A stretch of 64,000 nucleotides of DNA. It comes from Rotaria macrura (lineage: Eukaryota; Rotifera; Eurotatoria; Philodinida; Philodinidae). The stretch's first letter is position 1, and every line of letters starts with the position of its first letter. Below, piece after piece: positions 43,022 to 57,300 of this stretch. Made by a program: the position numbers and the translations under genes. The DNA lies in assembly GCA_900239685.1 (NCBI GenBank), contig OENT01000732.1, positions 4,287-68,286 on the forward strand. The letters run 5' to 3'. The notes beneath the pieces are model-generated. The model did not search any database and had not been told where the DNA came from. It saw only the letters and a program-made list of their open reading frames with translations.

Positions 43022-46000
43022 TTATTCTAGATCGTGTGACTCTTTTAACATCCATTGTCTTGTCGACAATTGTTCGTAATAATGTCCAGCGATTTCATAC
43101 AACCAATTTTGATCAATAACAGTTATATCAGACATATAAATTTTACTTGACTGAATCAATTCATTAAATAATATTGTTTTAGGCAATTGACTTTGCGTTG
43201 TGTCTTGTTTTGTTAATATTGATGATAGAATACTTGAAGGATGTATAAACAGTTCTTGAACTGAACCACGAAACGTTCGATAAGTATAACCATCGATCGA
43301 AAGTTGGGCAGCATTCATGAAGAACGCATCTGTTAGACATTTAACAACTGGTGTAGCATCGTCACCTGATGATGATAGTATTTTGTCCGTTTTCGATACT
43401 AGACGACGAAGTGATTTTTCTAACGAATCTTTTATTTCAAGAATACGCTTTAATGACTTTACGTTCAACATATGCCTGAAATAGAATCAAAACACCGTGT
43501 CATATGCAGTACATTCGAATGGTTATCTTCGATGTAATACTTTGATGAATAGCTCAGTAATCGAATTAGTGCCGATGAGATCTGACATGGGAGTTATCAT
43601 GAGACATTTATAAGATTTCGACAATTTTAATGGATTCTAAGTTTTCAAATGATTATTTATACAAAATTCGAGCTGTAGAAATGCTGACTGGTTGATAGTT
43701 GTGCAATTCATCGTACCTGAGAACAGGTAACGGAAGTAGAGAAACGATATTTTTTAAAAAAAGAATTCGTTTACTTTTTTTTAAAGAAAGCTAATCGGCC
43801 GATGATGCCTCGTATGACTAAGCCATTAAATATCTCGAAAAAAATCTATTATCAATCAACTAAACATTTAATTATTTTTAGATGGATGACATAATCGACA
43901 TTCCTATGACCTATTGAATCAATATTACGTTCGATGGTGATATCTTTGAAGTCAAGCAAATATATCTATACTTCGAACGAAATTCTAATTTAAAGAAAGT
44001 CATTTTCGCTATACCGTTTCAAATCGTGATCATCGAGAAAAAATGAGAACAAACAGATTCATGTCATAGACTTAAGTTACATTATGTTCATGTTCAGATT
44101 TAATTCGTAACATATTTAGGAATTAGGAAATCGTAGATGTCACCAGTCGTCTGTGTGAAAAGCTAAATAAAGCATATGTTGTAGGCAAAAACTTGTAGTA
44201 TGTGATTTTCTACTATCACTTTCTATCGATACTTATGTATGCAAAAACAAAGTTGCACTGATTTCTATATGAAACATATTCAATATGTATATACGGTGGA
44301 TGCTGTGAAATTTCGAAAAATAATTCTAGTTAGAGTTTATGATAATTGTCTGTAGCAGAATATGACTTAGTTTTCTCTTGTAATTTAATACACTGACTAA
44401 TTACTTGATCTTTCATTTAAACAAAAAGGCATTCATCAAGCGCTATCGACTGGGAATTAACTAGTGCACATACAATACATGAATTCAAAGTATGAACAAG
44501 TGAAAAAGGGACTTGTCTAATATAAAAAGAAGAGTGATGTACATTTCCGTAGGCGCCAGAGATGTTCAGAAGACAGGATAGGTTGCTTTTTAATTTCATG
44601 AGCTTTTTTTCCATAGGGTAGGGTGGGGATGTGAAAAAGTCACCTTTTTGACGCTTCTGGTAGGAGAGGAAACAAAAGTGTAAGTCTATTACTGTTGGGA
44701 AGAATTCTAGTGTCTAGTTTTATAACTAATGAAAACAATTCATATCAAATCAAAGCTCGATAAGAGAATCTTGATTTAAAAAATAATATCCGTTCAATGT
44801 TAACCCATTTGGTTTCGATTTTTAGAAATTCGTGTTTCCATAATACAAAACTTGTTCTATGTTCTCTTATGTTACTTTTAGCTGTCGTAGTGTTGTCGAA
44901 AAATCTTCCACTTATTTGAAAAATAGCATTTCTTAAATGAACTTTGTCAATGTCAGTCATGCATTCTATTGAGCTCAACCAACAGTTATGGATCTGATTC
45001 CAATGGGAAAGAAAGAGTATTCAATATGTATAAAACAATGAATTCGACTTATATTTACTTATCACAAAATTGTTGTGGAATCATCTGTTGTTCAAATGCT
45101 TTGATAACATTGAGTACCGTAAGGAGATCTCCCTCTTGACAAGCAAATTTACTATGTAATTTCATTGCACGCATTTTTTCATTAGGCGGATTAATAAAAA
45201 CATGTTTGACTTGGAGTGATGAAATAATTTTCAATATTTCTTGTGTGCAACCGTACTCAAACGAAATAATCAATGCTCGAGCGTGTGTTGGATGCAATGG
45301 TAATTCAGCCATTTTCATGCCTAAATCAGGTGTTAAATGAGATTGATGATCGATAGCCCGTAATGCATATAAACATTCAATAGCTTGAAGAAGATTCTTT
45401 GATGGTGGCGGTGATGGAAAATCGAATCGCACGATATTATGTATACCCAAAGCTTTTAGTTGTAGAATAGGAAAAGCTAAATCACATCGTTGCATTTCAG
45501 GCAATTGAAATTCTTTCATTTTTTCATATTCAGATGCTGGATAGAGACGATATGCTTTTCCTGAACGAACACGTCCAGCTCGGCCAGCACGTTGCAATCC
45601 TGATGAACGTGTTATCGGTAATGTCGTTAAAACTTCAAAGCCAAATTCGGGATTAAATAATTTTAAACGTACATAACCACAATCGATAACATAAACAATA
45701 TCTAATGAAAAGAAAAATAATGTCATTGCTAATATAGAAAACGAACGAGAGACAATTATAACGATTGTATTATACTAGCAAGGCTCTCGATTGTTTTTTG
45801 GAGTGGTAGGGACTACATTTTTTGACAGACAGTGTTCACAAAATTTCCTAGACAGTCATTTCTATAGAAGTTGTTTGTATCTAATCTACAGTAATCTGAA
45901 ACAGATTATCTATTTCGAATGTTTAAGAACGAACATCGCGTGTAATTTCCAATACAGACAGCTTGCTCGGATGTGCTGAAACGACGATATTCTATACACT

Positions 46001-48530
46001 GGCTGGAAAATTTAGAAGATACAGCAGACCCGTCACAGTATGAGAAAATTAACAGTGAAATATGCACTATCTGTGAGATTCTCAGAAACCTACGTTCTGT
46101 AGAAATTTTCGCAGATACACCACGAAAACAATTTGGCAGACAGGCTGAAAAATGTTGGGGGGAGGGGGCGGGCTAGTCCATCCCTCCTCCACATTGTGGA
46201 CTTTGTACACTTGAATATCTATGTAGGTTTATAGAAAACATCTTTCTACCGACCAATAACTTATGCATTATATGAGGATGCAATGAGATGGTCAACACAG
46301 TAAATCAATTGAATATTTTTCTGAATTTATCATCAACTCTCAATGTCTTACTGATGTATCGAATGATTTGACGTGTCGAATATGAGATCTTTCTAACACG
46401 ATATTATAATGTCAAATCTGTTTGTTAACTCAAGATTAATTCTACGTCAACAAGAAATAGAATGAACATCTGTCTTTTATTTCAACAGTATGATTATTTT
46501 GTTGTTTTACTTTAGAATAATATGCTTCTCGATATGAGAAAATTAGGGAAAATTCTATTTTTCTTGTTCTTCCTATTCAACATGTTATCTTTCGTTATCG
46601 TATATTTCCCCATCGTTTGAGATTATATTTCGTCCGCATGCTTCAGTGTTCCATGCTCTCTAAAAATCTCATTTAAATTCTAATCATAGAAGTACAAGTT
46701 AAAAATGAACTGTATTCATACTGACAACTCTATCTTAATTCTCTGTTCAAGAATTTTATTAAAAAATAAACACATTGTAGCATACAAACAGTGTTACGTG
46801 TTCTTTTTAAATGAAAAAGACGAACATCCCTTTTTCGTTGTAGTTTTCCCTTTGGTGGAAAAATTCATGTTATTCACATCAATCAATAATTATCGTTTTC
46901 TATTGTCGTCGACGCATATTATCGAATCCCTACTGTGATTTTAGATGAATTTCATTTCCTATCGACTACAATAAATATCGAAAATTATGCGTGTAAAAAC
47001 TGAAGTTTTTTATTGGTAATTTTATTTGAGATGTTCGTTTTTATTTTCTCCATCAAAATTCGAAGGCATAAATGCCAAGTAATTACACCTTCTGATGAAT
47101 TTCGAACATAATTCTTGTTGTAGGGAGAAACGAAAATCGATTTATGATGCCTGATTATAATGGACAGTTTTGAAGAACATAGAGCGATGAATCATTTGAA
47201 GAAAAACAAACAAACGAAATAATCAAGTCTGACATTGATAAGTACAAAATTCTGCGATTATCGGTAATTTTGTACTTCTACTGATATTCGATCCTGTTGT
47301 CGAAATCATTTCCTCTCGATTCTAACTTACTTGGAATGGTTAAACTTGTTTCAGCAATATTTGTTGCTACAATTATTTTTCTTGTATTTGGTGGTGTTTT
47401 TTCAAAAACTTTCATTTGATCAATAAATTTCAAATTGGCATATAATGGTAAGATAATCAATTTTTTTCTTTCATCTTTCCGTTTTAGATGTTGTTGTTCA
47501 TCATTCAAACGTCTAGCATAATCATGTAAATCACGTGTAATTTTTAAAACATCATCTTGTCCGGATACAAAACAAAGAACATCGCCTTGTTCATTATATT
47601 TTTCGTTTTCATGTATTTGAATACAAGCATCAACGCATGCTTTACAATAATCTGGAACAGATTCAGTTGTATGATAGATTTCAACGGGATACGAACGACC
47701 TTCAACACTCATTATAAAACATTCGTTGAGTTCTTCTTCTTCACCATCGTTCGATTGATTAACAGCTTTTACTGTTGAATTCGGTTGATGTTCAAAGAAT
47801 GCACGTAATCGTTCACTATCTATGGTAGCTGATGTTATAATGAGACGTAAATCTCGTCGACGTCTTTGAATTTTTTTCAATAAACCCAAGAGAAGATCAG
47901 TTTGAATTGAACGTTCATGTGCTTCGTCAATTATAATTACATTGTATCGTGTTAATAATGGATCATACATAAGTTCACGTAGAAGAAGTCCTTCCGTCAT
48001 GACTAATATTTGTGTTAAACCACTTGAATAGACATCTTCAAAACGAATACGATAGCCGATTTCTTTTCCTAGTAAAACATCCTTTTCATCGGCAATACGC
48101 TGTGCTAATTGAATCGTTGCTAGACGACGAGGTTCAGTCATACAGATCAATTTTCCGTTTCGAGTCCAACCATTTTCAAGAAGATATTGAGGTATTTGAG
48201 TTGATTTTCCACTACCTATTGATATGAACGATCGATTTTATATTGTTGTTGTTTCGTAGACAAGTGAGAAGAAAGAGATTTACCTGTCTCGCCAACAATG
48301 ATTAAAGTTCGATATTTTTCAAGTAAATATAAAATATTCGCCCTGTAAGCAGCTATTGGTAAATGACGACGATGCTGAGCTATTGACATACTCGAATGAT
48401 GATAAAGATCGACATTTTCTGATGTCGAATCTTGTCGATCAACTATCGATGATGATTGTTGTCGAGGTGGCCGAGCACCCCCTGGTTTCCAATATTTATT
48501 AGTACTACTATTCGATGCATTTTGAGACAT
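43022..48530 (-). CDS. DHX35: DEAH-box RNA helicase DHX35
   Basis: Four exons on the minus strand: 48530-48284, 48215-47331, 45701-45059, 43475-43022; 742 aa (human DHX35 about 703). The family remodels RNA-protein complexes with ATP; DHX35 has been found in spliceosomal C complexes. Seen: N-terminal YWKPGGARPP and IAQHRRHLPI like DHX35; motif I GETGSGKST at 80-88, split by intron 1; TEPRRLA (Ia); DEAH at about 179-182; SAT at about 211-213; ATNIAETSLTIP (V); QRAGRAGR (VI). Winged-helix and ratchet regions follow, then an OB-fold end with GYTYRTFRG, ELFIHPSSIL, FNELIQSSKIYMSDIT and NWLYEIAGHYYEQL. Two introns are long (1,629 and 1,583 bp) and resume in frame with matching phase (A|AT and AA|G). 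Start ATG 48530 is 11 nt after a splice acceptor. The first gene of the minus-strand group. Confidence 0.93.
43476..45058 (-). other. DHX35 intron 3
   Basis: A 1,583-bp intron, far above the local norm of 50-80 bp. No inverted-repeat ends or coding remnant could be defined. A G-rich patch (ggtagggtggggatgtg) sits near 44617. Possibly enlarged by a decayed insertion. Confidence 0.45.
45702..47330 (-). other. DHX35 intron 2
   Basis: A 1,629-bp intron. The part at about 45780-46200 differs in composition from the AT-rich rest and includes a G-rich stretch (ggggggagggggcggg near 46156) followed by a C-rich one and a small tccacattgtgga palindrome. An old transposon fragment is likely but cannot be classified. 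Confidence 0.45.
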
Positions 48531-48543
48531 GGTATAATTATCT

Positions 48544-49902
48544 GAAATTATATCTACATCGACATATTTTCAATTAAAGTAAGATAACGATAAGCATGCA
48601 TAGGATTGTTGAAACGAGAGATTGCTCCCAATAATTTTTTCTATTTCATATCACCAGTTTCTTTTTGAAAATCATATTAAAATCCTTTTCACTTGTTGAA
48701 TAGACGTTGACTATTTCGGTTAGATACTTACATGTTTATGCGTATTCTTGTCTTACAAGGGGAAAAAATGTTACTGATTGTTGTTATTCAGTATAGGATA
48801 ATATCAGTATTTTTCGTTTCTTAAACAAATATTGTGATCTGGTTCGAATAACATTAATCATACATCGATTGAATTCCTTTTCAGTAACATTACTCCTACA
48901 CAGTATATTACTTTAGTTGGTTTTTGCTGTTTCAAGGGTGAAAACTGTCATCAATTATGAAGTGCATAGGAAACTGGCAAGGTGCTACAAATATACAGTA
49001 CATGAGTAAAAATGTTGAATCCAATTGAAGCAAGAAGAAAAGAGAAAATGTCATACGTCCAGTAATTTTGCTCTATGTGTTATAAGTATCTTTCTCAACT
49101 TTCTATGTATTCCAAGCTCACTATCAATCAATGTTATAGTATATTTATTCTCGGCAGTTCAACCTTTTAAACTCTATCTTACAATAAAACCCAAATACTT
49201 CGCTTTCTTGCATTTTTCAAGTACAATGAAATAGAATTTGAACTTTATTGTCCGATAGATTTGTGCAGACGGTACGACCGCTAACACAGATTGATAGTAG
49301 ACTTGAAATAGGTAAAACGTTCTGAAGGATAGTGATGACATAGTCTGGAAGTACAATATTTTCGGTTTCTCATTGACCGAATCGTTACGTCTTATTTGGT
49401 TCTCTAATTTCCTCATTGGCTAGATAAATTAGTTTGTTCACAAGCTTATGCTCCGTAAGATACCATTTATTTTATTGACTTGTGATACAGTTATTCGTTA
49501 TCAAATAATCCCTGTTGATCAAACCTTATCCTCATAAAAAATAGATTTCACTGAAAACTAATGGGTCGTTGTGTAGATCATTCAAACTGACAACAATCAC
49601 ATTTTGCTTCTAATTTTAAGGTACTGTCCTTAGAAAACTGGACAGCTTATTTTTAATTATGCAACTTCATTCCAATTGAGTCACAATACAAACATCAAAA
49701 CAAAAATCTATTGTTAGTGTATTGTTCGATGATGTTTTCATAGAATCCATAAAATACCTTTTGAAAAACTTCGAATTAACAAGTAAAGTGTTCTCTGCTC
49801 ATTTCATTGTCTAACATTCATAGTCCTCGCCCACTGACATCAGAATCAAGTAAATGACACAAGATTAACAGATAAAGCTGAGTACTGTAAATATGTATGT
49901 AT
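48544..49902. other. Upstream region of DHX35, no gene
   Basis: AT-rich DNA without recognisable coding content. It should contain the promoter of the DHX35-kinase unit. The last 8 bases (49895-49902) are the left target duplication of the hAT-type element. Confidence 0.4.
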
Positions 49903-51303
49903 CAGAGATCCGCGAGTCAATCAAAAAAGCGACTCGTCACCGCCTCGTCATGCTGGCGAGTTGCTCATTGCTGCCTCGCCTCGCCTTCTCAGACTCCGAC
50001 TCGTCACCACCTCGCCTCGCCTCGCCTAGAGTTTATAATAAAATAGTTATTTTCAGGTAGTTTTTCAACCACAGTTGACGATCACTATCTTTTTATTGTA
50101 TACAATCAAATAAAAAACAATTTATACATTTAAATAAGTTAAAAGAACAAACATATTAATGATAATCAAATAAATAAAGATCGTTCATTTTTTTACTGAG
50201 CGTATAAACAATGCTATGAGAACTGCGTCAGTGCAATAGTTGGACTAGACTGATTAATTAAATATACGTGTATCCAGAGTGTGCTAAAAGTCAACTAGCA
50301 GAACGAAAACTGCATAGGTGCACAGGATTATGATCATAGGAACTAATTTTTTTTTCTAATGGTAGAGATACTTCAAAGTTTTTATTCATCAGTAAAAGGT
50401 TTGATAACATCAATTAGACTTATTATCACTAATTTAAAAGATAAAAATTCACACTTATATGCGAAAGATAAACTATAAATTTGGGGTTTCTATAATTGGA
50501 CGCGAATTCCCCTGTTCTTAGATTTTCAAAATTATGTAATACTTTATTTGAATCCTTGAGTTTTCTCTATTTTATCTAACTTCGCAAAATCCTCTAAAAT
50601 CTGTTTGCACTGAAAAGATCTGAAAACACCAGTGACTTTAGTTGAAGTTTGATAAAGTACTCCTCTGGACAGTGAACTAAATAGCAACGCTACTCGAGAA
50701 CTTACTGACAAATCATATTTATAGAGGTCTTATTAACTGATCAATTTGGCTAACAGATGTTCCATGTTCATCAAGAAAAGGTGTTCCCCGAGTCAAAATA
50801 CTGGAGAACAGCAAATAGTGTTGGTCAAAGCAAACGACATTTTCTAGTACTATGACTCAGATACCGTTAGTTCTTGATNGTCAAACTCCGTGTTCAAGTA
50901 GATGATGCTAGCTTTCAAGTGTGTTAATAAGCTGCTACCACTTGAATAGAAGCTTGGAAGTATCCTCGACCATTACGAAAAATATCAGATAATTTGTTCA
51001 TCACTCTGTAGAGATATACAGTTTTCTTTTTTAAGCTGATTGTTGAGACACCCTGCACACTAAGTTATTGTCCCGATCTGATAAACTTCACCACAAATTG
51101 AAACGCTTAGAAAGAGCTGCATAAAATCGAAAGATATCCTTAAAGATTTGCCATTTATTCATCAAAAACAACATTCTAAGTATAGGCGAGTCGACTCGGC
51201 GATTTACAAAGTCAACTCGTGCTCGCCGCGGTGTAGAAAATACCGACTCGCCTCGCCTCGTGGCGGTGCGAGGCGAGTAAATTCGGCGATTTTCGGATCT
51301 CTG
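49903..51303. mobile_element. hAT-type DNA transposon, 1.4 kb, non-autonomous, with 8-bp TSD
   Basis: The ends are perfect 10-bp inverted repeats: CAGAGATCCG at 49903-49912 and CGGATCTCTG at 51294-51303. They are flanked by the identical 8-bp direct repeat GTATGTAT at 49895-49902 and 51304-51311. An 8-bp duplication plus a CAGAG-type terminus is the hAT signature. About 120 bp at each end is packed with CTCGC/CGAGG motifs (cctcgcctcgcc, ggcgaggcg), much more GC-rich than the surroundings. Such subterminal repeats are typical transposase-binding sites in hAT elements. The AT-rich interior has no intact transposase ORF. A single N lies at 50879. Confidence 0.9.
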
Positions 51304-51311
51304 GTATGTAT

Positions 51312-54300
51312 ATATATACATACATAGACCAGAAAAAAAGCGAAAGGTGAAACAATCTTTGTCTCGGGCAATAAAGCATCATCGATCGAAAAATAAACAT
51401 GAAATCAAAAGAATGATAGAAGGTTTGTACGCTGAATACAGTCTAATGAAGTTGAACGACGTTATCATCTACAAAACAGCTATCAGCTCATGGAATATGT
51501 TCTATGGCATTGTCAATGTCATACTAGTGTTCGTGTATAAAGAAAGCTAAATATAATTACAATTTTGGGGGCGATCTGTCTATTTCAAATGTGTCACACT
51601 TTGTCTAGTTTCACTACAAACTAACCTTTACCATGATTTTCTGTACTTATGTTGTTTTAAGTGCGTTGTACATCTCTGTGATGGGACAGCTTAATAGAAT
51701 ATTCGATCAATTTTAATAACGTTCTTTTTGAGTAAATATTTTGTTTTTTTATTTATCATCTAGAATGTATAGGTCATTGATTAAGCAATCTTTTACATCG
51801 GTTGTGGAATGAGAAAAAAAGTAGAATATCCTTTTTCAAGAAGCAAAGCATACAATTGAGATGAAGTGTTTCGATATCAAAAACAATAATAAAGAAGGAC
51901 GTCAAAGAATTTGTTGCTGATAATTAACAAATTTGATCAAATTTTGAAATGAGAATTACGACATTTTTCCTTGACAATCTTGTGCGATCTCATTCAAGTA
52001 TTGCTTTTCAAGATAATTTACAAAATAATTCATGCTTTCATTATCTTCATGAGACGTGACGCTTTTTCCTGATTTTTAATCAAACCGGAAGTATATCTTT
52101 GAAAGTTGAATGGCCGAAGATGATGCGAAAAGCTAGAACCACATGTTTTTTTTCTTCTTCACATTTTCATTTTTATCGTTACGAATGACAGGAATGGTTC
52201 ATGGCATGAACCCAATAATAACAAGAACATGTAGAGGGCGCTATGTGTATCCTATGTTATTTTTGTTTCATCGATCAAAGTTTTTAATCGTTTCGACCAA
52301 AAGTACTCGATATTCCTGTAAGTACTTGGTATTGGTAAATGATACGCAGTAAAGAAATTTTAATATGAATGTTTCGAAATTTCTTATTGAAACCGTCTCT
52401 TCAATTCAATCATTCTGAACACGAATAAAAAGTTAAAAATCAGTGATGTTTTATGTTCACCAACATTGAATCAATGATTGGAATCATCATACTTGAAAGA
52501 GAAGGCTAGCAAACACAATAGACGAAATAGTATCATTGAAATCAAATAATCCTATTTAACAAGTCATGATATCAAATACTTTAAAAAATGCCCTTCTTTT
52601 CAGTATGAAGTGCATCTTTTTTTTTCCTAATTATCAATAAGTTTTATTCTATGTTAATTATTAAGCTTAGATTGAAAAATAGAAGAGTTTGAATGAATTT
52701 ATATCATTAAAAAATCTACGTAACGAGACACTTCCGTTTTTCCTCATTATCCAAGTTTTCTACAGTCTCATAGGAATCCATTGAACAAAAAGACAGATCA
52801 AATACTTCCGCCTAATTATCCTTCAAGATTTTGCTTGTTAAGATTTTTTCGAGAATGAATTCGTTGCTTCGTCACATGAAGTACCAAATTATTCAAATTT
52901 ATTAATTGCCAAAGAGAAGTAAGAACATTTCATGGCCTTTATTTTTATATTTTGCAGTCTCACGTCAGTTAATGTCTCTTGAAACAGCATGTAGACAGAT
53001 ACAGTCTCTACAAAATCAGAATACATCACGCATTTAAGAAAGAAGTATCATCAACTGTCACACTTCTTAAATCTTAGTATTGTTGTCCTTATTTGCATAA
53101 CAAAAATGATAGAAATCTCCAATGTGTATGTACTGCATGATGATTTCATTGATAATACTACAATTGTGTATTTGAAAATAACTGGACAGAAAATATGTTC
53201 TTTTTCCGTACATGAAAATTCTTCACCATGATCAAATAAGTAAGTTGTTGTAATTAATTGTATACGCTAAACGTAGTAGTAACAAGACTAATTTACGTCA
53301 TGTGAACCTTTTACTTCCTTGTTTATTGACTGTTGGCAATCTGGTGATGATAGTGATTTATGAAATGACACTCAATATTGATTCAATATAGATTATGTGG
53401 ACTTTGTCATAAATATATCCAAGTTAAGTTTAAATACTAATGCTGTTACAAATAAAATTTTAAACTAGTCTCTAGAAAATACAGATAATACTCCATTTTT
53501 GATAATTATGTTGTAGGCAGTCGTCATACAAGATGTCAGATATCTTAGACCAATATTCGAGTGTTTCTTGGTACATTTCATTCTAAACAACTTTCCAGGT
53601 AGAGATCTGCACGTTCTATCAGACACAAATGTCCCAAATTCTGAAAACATGTTTTCTATAGGCGAAAAGCTGTAATGACCTAAAACATAACAAATTGCTG
53701 TCATATAATCGGTCATGATTCGATTCCGTACAAGGGTAGTTGAGAGATACGCCTCACACCTGTCGGATCACTAGACTTCAGGTGTGATTGCCTTTCTAAT
53801 TAGTTTTAAGTTTTCCGAAAGAACTCTACCCGTTTCATCGAATGGTGCTTTTCCACAACGGTGCATTAACGCCCATGCAGCATGGTAGGTATCTGTGTTG
53901 CGCAGCACGATCAACGAAAAACATTAGGATGCTACCTGATCAAATAGACAACATATTAGAATTTTTTAGAAGCTTTTGATAGTTAGAAACGTTCGGAGGA
54001 ACTGGTACCATTGAGAACCACAGGGATAACTCTATTTGGACTTGCATTTGTTACTAATGATGTATCGTTACTATTTTTACTCATCGACTCTAAGATACCT
54101 TCTCTCTAAGCATCAAAAGTTGATTAACAATCTAGCTAATAGATTGAATGATCTGTCGGAATTCGGAAGTTGCTGAGTTTCGCATAATTCCACAATATTG
54201 TATTAGTAAGACTGAAACCATCGAATTCTATTCTATGTGGTATTCAATTTATTGAGTACGAAGTTTGACGTTTATGTTAGCCTCATATTGAAGAACCACA

Positions 54301-57300
54301 GTTGTTTTCAGCACTCTATCCGATTTGGAAGGATGGACATGATTTTTGTTTCCGGGTCTAGATAGGTAGGAAGGTTAATTTTGCTTTCATTGGTTCGTCT
54401 ACATATGAACGACGGTCAAGTTTTCTCTCCTAGACCTCCTGTAAATATCAATCACAGATATTCTTCTATTTCCTTACCTCACCAATAAATAATCCATGGA
54501 TTTCTTATTTTATTTTTCATTTCTATTAAAAGACTGCATTCAAAAGCCACTCTTCTCCACTATTTAAAAAACTATTGACTGAGACTTTTGATTTCCTCTA
54601 GAGCGATACGTAAATCAAGAACTTTCCTAATCTGTTCTGATAAAGAACGGAAAATTAATTAAAATAACTTGAAAATCAATGAAAGAACGTTGTATAGATG
54701 TTCTGACCGAATCTTGCCCGATTATACGATATCAGTCTGCTGGTTTGAGGTCTTTGGGGCTTTTCACCTGTTGAAAATATGTCTTTTCGACTTTGGAACA
54801 TTTGTATTTGATGGATCTACTTGACCATCAGATTGGTTGTTTGGGGAAGTTGTGTAAAGTGGAATGTGCCAAGGAATACTCGAATCTCGGTTTAGCATAT
54901 CGTACGTATGTCGAAGCCGTAAGTATCAGTGAATTTTATTATTACTATTATATTTAAATAATCGAAGATAATCCATTAAATAATATCTTCAAAAAGAAAT
55001 GCACGTGCTAACTTTAATGAGTGGAATGTATGAAATGAGTAAATGAGCATATAAAATAATCTTCTATCATAAATATCAATGAAGTGAACCTTGTACGAAA
55101 CTATTTGACGAGAAATCAAAAAGAATTCAAGATTTTGTATTGATTGATTCATATTCTGAATTTGATTTCAATCTCTAAATAGAATTAAATATTAGAAACA
55201 AATTTTCGATGAATAATTAAGTAAGAAGCATTCTGCACGGCGTGATACATTCACGAGTACATTTGGCACGGTGTCTAACAGATCGATAGTGTAAATATGA
55301 AACTGATTTACTTTCAAACGAACAATAACTTGCTGGTCGACACCAATTCTTCGTGTCGACCGATCAAATCAAACAATCAGTATAATTAATTAGCAGACGG
55401 AACGAACTTTCATTAGCTGATTATCATCTTAATTTTGAGAATTATTATTGGGATATGTTACTTTACCCTACATATTAATCTACCTGTCTCTTGTTTCATG
55501 CCGAAAATTGCAAAATCTATATGACGAATAATTCAAATGAGTTTGTCTTAATTTTTCGCATAGATCTCACGTTTACTTGACAGAGACTAAGTCAATACCA
55601 TTTGTGACATCGTTCAATTTTAATATATGAATGTTTAAAATGTCCTAATACACTTCTCATTATGCCTCATAAGAATTCTTTTAATTCAAACCATTTTTGC
55701 AATTAGCAAAGTTTTCTTTCTATTGTCTTTCATTTTGGAAAATCGAGTCTACGTGATGTAAAATTCGTCGACATTTTTATCGTTCAATTTAATTTATTTG
55801 TTTTTGCTTTACTAACGATGGTTGTGTTTTACGAAGCATTTTCTATTTGTTCTTATCATAATAAATGTAAATATAAATGTTTTTCTTTGACAAATACTCG
55901 TTTACTTGCACACAGAACAGTTTAGTCCATCACGCTTCTAATCTTGTAGATCTACCGCTGTTCTTTGTTGAGATGTGTTCAAATCATTATTGTTTTTTGG
56001 ACTAAATTTGCATTCTATTATCTTTCATCAAGTGTCACGATCATGATATAGAATTACATGGCATCAAACGATTCGTTTGTTATCATTGTTGTTCGTTCTG
56101 ATTCTTGTTCCTCTAATGTTTGATGAAGTGTTTAATAGCTGTTGTATGTACAATATTTTTCGTACCATTTTATTCTAGAACAATAGCCATGCCTTATCAC
56201 TTTGATGATCTAATAGTTTTACTGTGTTAGTGCTTTGTAATTATGATCGTGTGAGATTTATATTGTCTAGTGTCAGTTATTGTTTCGCGTTTCGGTTTTG
56301 TTTTTTCAATAATCGAAAAAGAATGACATTGAAAAGAAAAAGTAATTCGAAGACAATAGAAGTATAGTTGTGTATACACTCAACATTACAATCTATTTTC
56401 GAAGACAATTTGAATATGGATACACCGCAATAGAACAGTACGACGAAATTTTACGAAAAGACAAGAACCTTGTCTACATTCAAAGTCACACTCATACCAT
56501 AAACTTGAATGTAGCAACGAAAATTAACTGGGCGATGAAGCATTTTGGCAAAAAAGAGCACAAATAATGTCAGTTAGAAAGATGCATGCTGATTATGTGT
56601 AAGATGTACGGTTGAAGGGTGTGAATGTTGATAGAGAAAGTAACCCATATTCAACCATGTAATAAAAACCGAAAGAAAATCGGCGGTTTTATCGGGCAGA
56701 TTATCGGCTTCCATTAGTGAAAATCTCCGGAATTTATCGTAGTAAACCACCAGTTTTGATTAATATCGCTGTTTACCGCAAAAACTGATCCAGTACTCAC
56801 AACATGGGAGAGCTTCAATCTGATGAAACACTTGGAAATAGATGCGTGTCAAACGATTGAGGAACCTAAGATTAAATTCTCCGTCAAAGATCTTGATGGG
56901 ATCTCACGCAAAATATACGTCAATCGTATGTACTAAAGTAATTATTCATAGTGAACTTCAATTGGTAGATTGAAGAAAATGGATTCTCATTCTATTTCAG
57001 TACAACACGAAGAAGTAGTTTAAAATAACCTTGAATGAAATGAACTTGCTAAGGTTATTTTTCCAATCCAACTAGAGAAGATCCTCGACTGTCGAATTAA
57101 TTTTCGGATAAAACTGTTTCGATTCGATAAACATTGTTAATTGATAAAGAAGAGTGTGACGAGATTTCGATCTTTATTTGTTGATTTGTGACGGGGTTTA
57201 CTCGATTTTCTGATTATATTAACAAAGCAAGTTGGATACGTGGATTTCAAAAACGGAAAATTATCTGTAGATACGTTTTATATTGATACAGAAATAGTCA

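Noticed and set aside
50879-50879. Single N inside the hAT-type element
   Set aside because: Unlike the N at 2609 it has no symmetric flanks; just an unresolved base or closed gap.
53465-53940. Possible remnant of a coding sequence on the minus strand
   Set aside because: Short frame pieces with stops between them and no motif; could be a decayed transposon but cannot be supported.
54770-54930. Exon-like plus-strand segment ending in a GTAAGT donor
   Set aside because: An isolated open stretch with a good donor but no acceptor, partner exon or recognisable family.
56370-56940. Short ORF and less AT-rich segment
   Set aside because: No domain, no splice partners and no repeat ends found.
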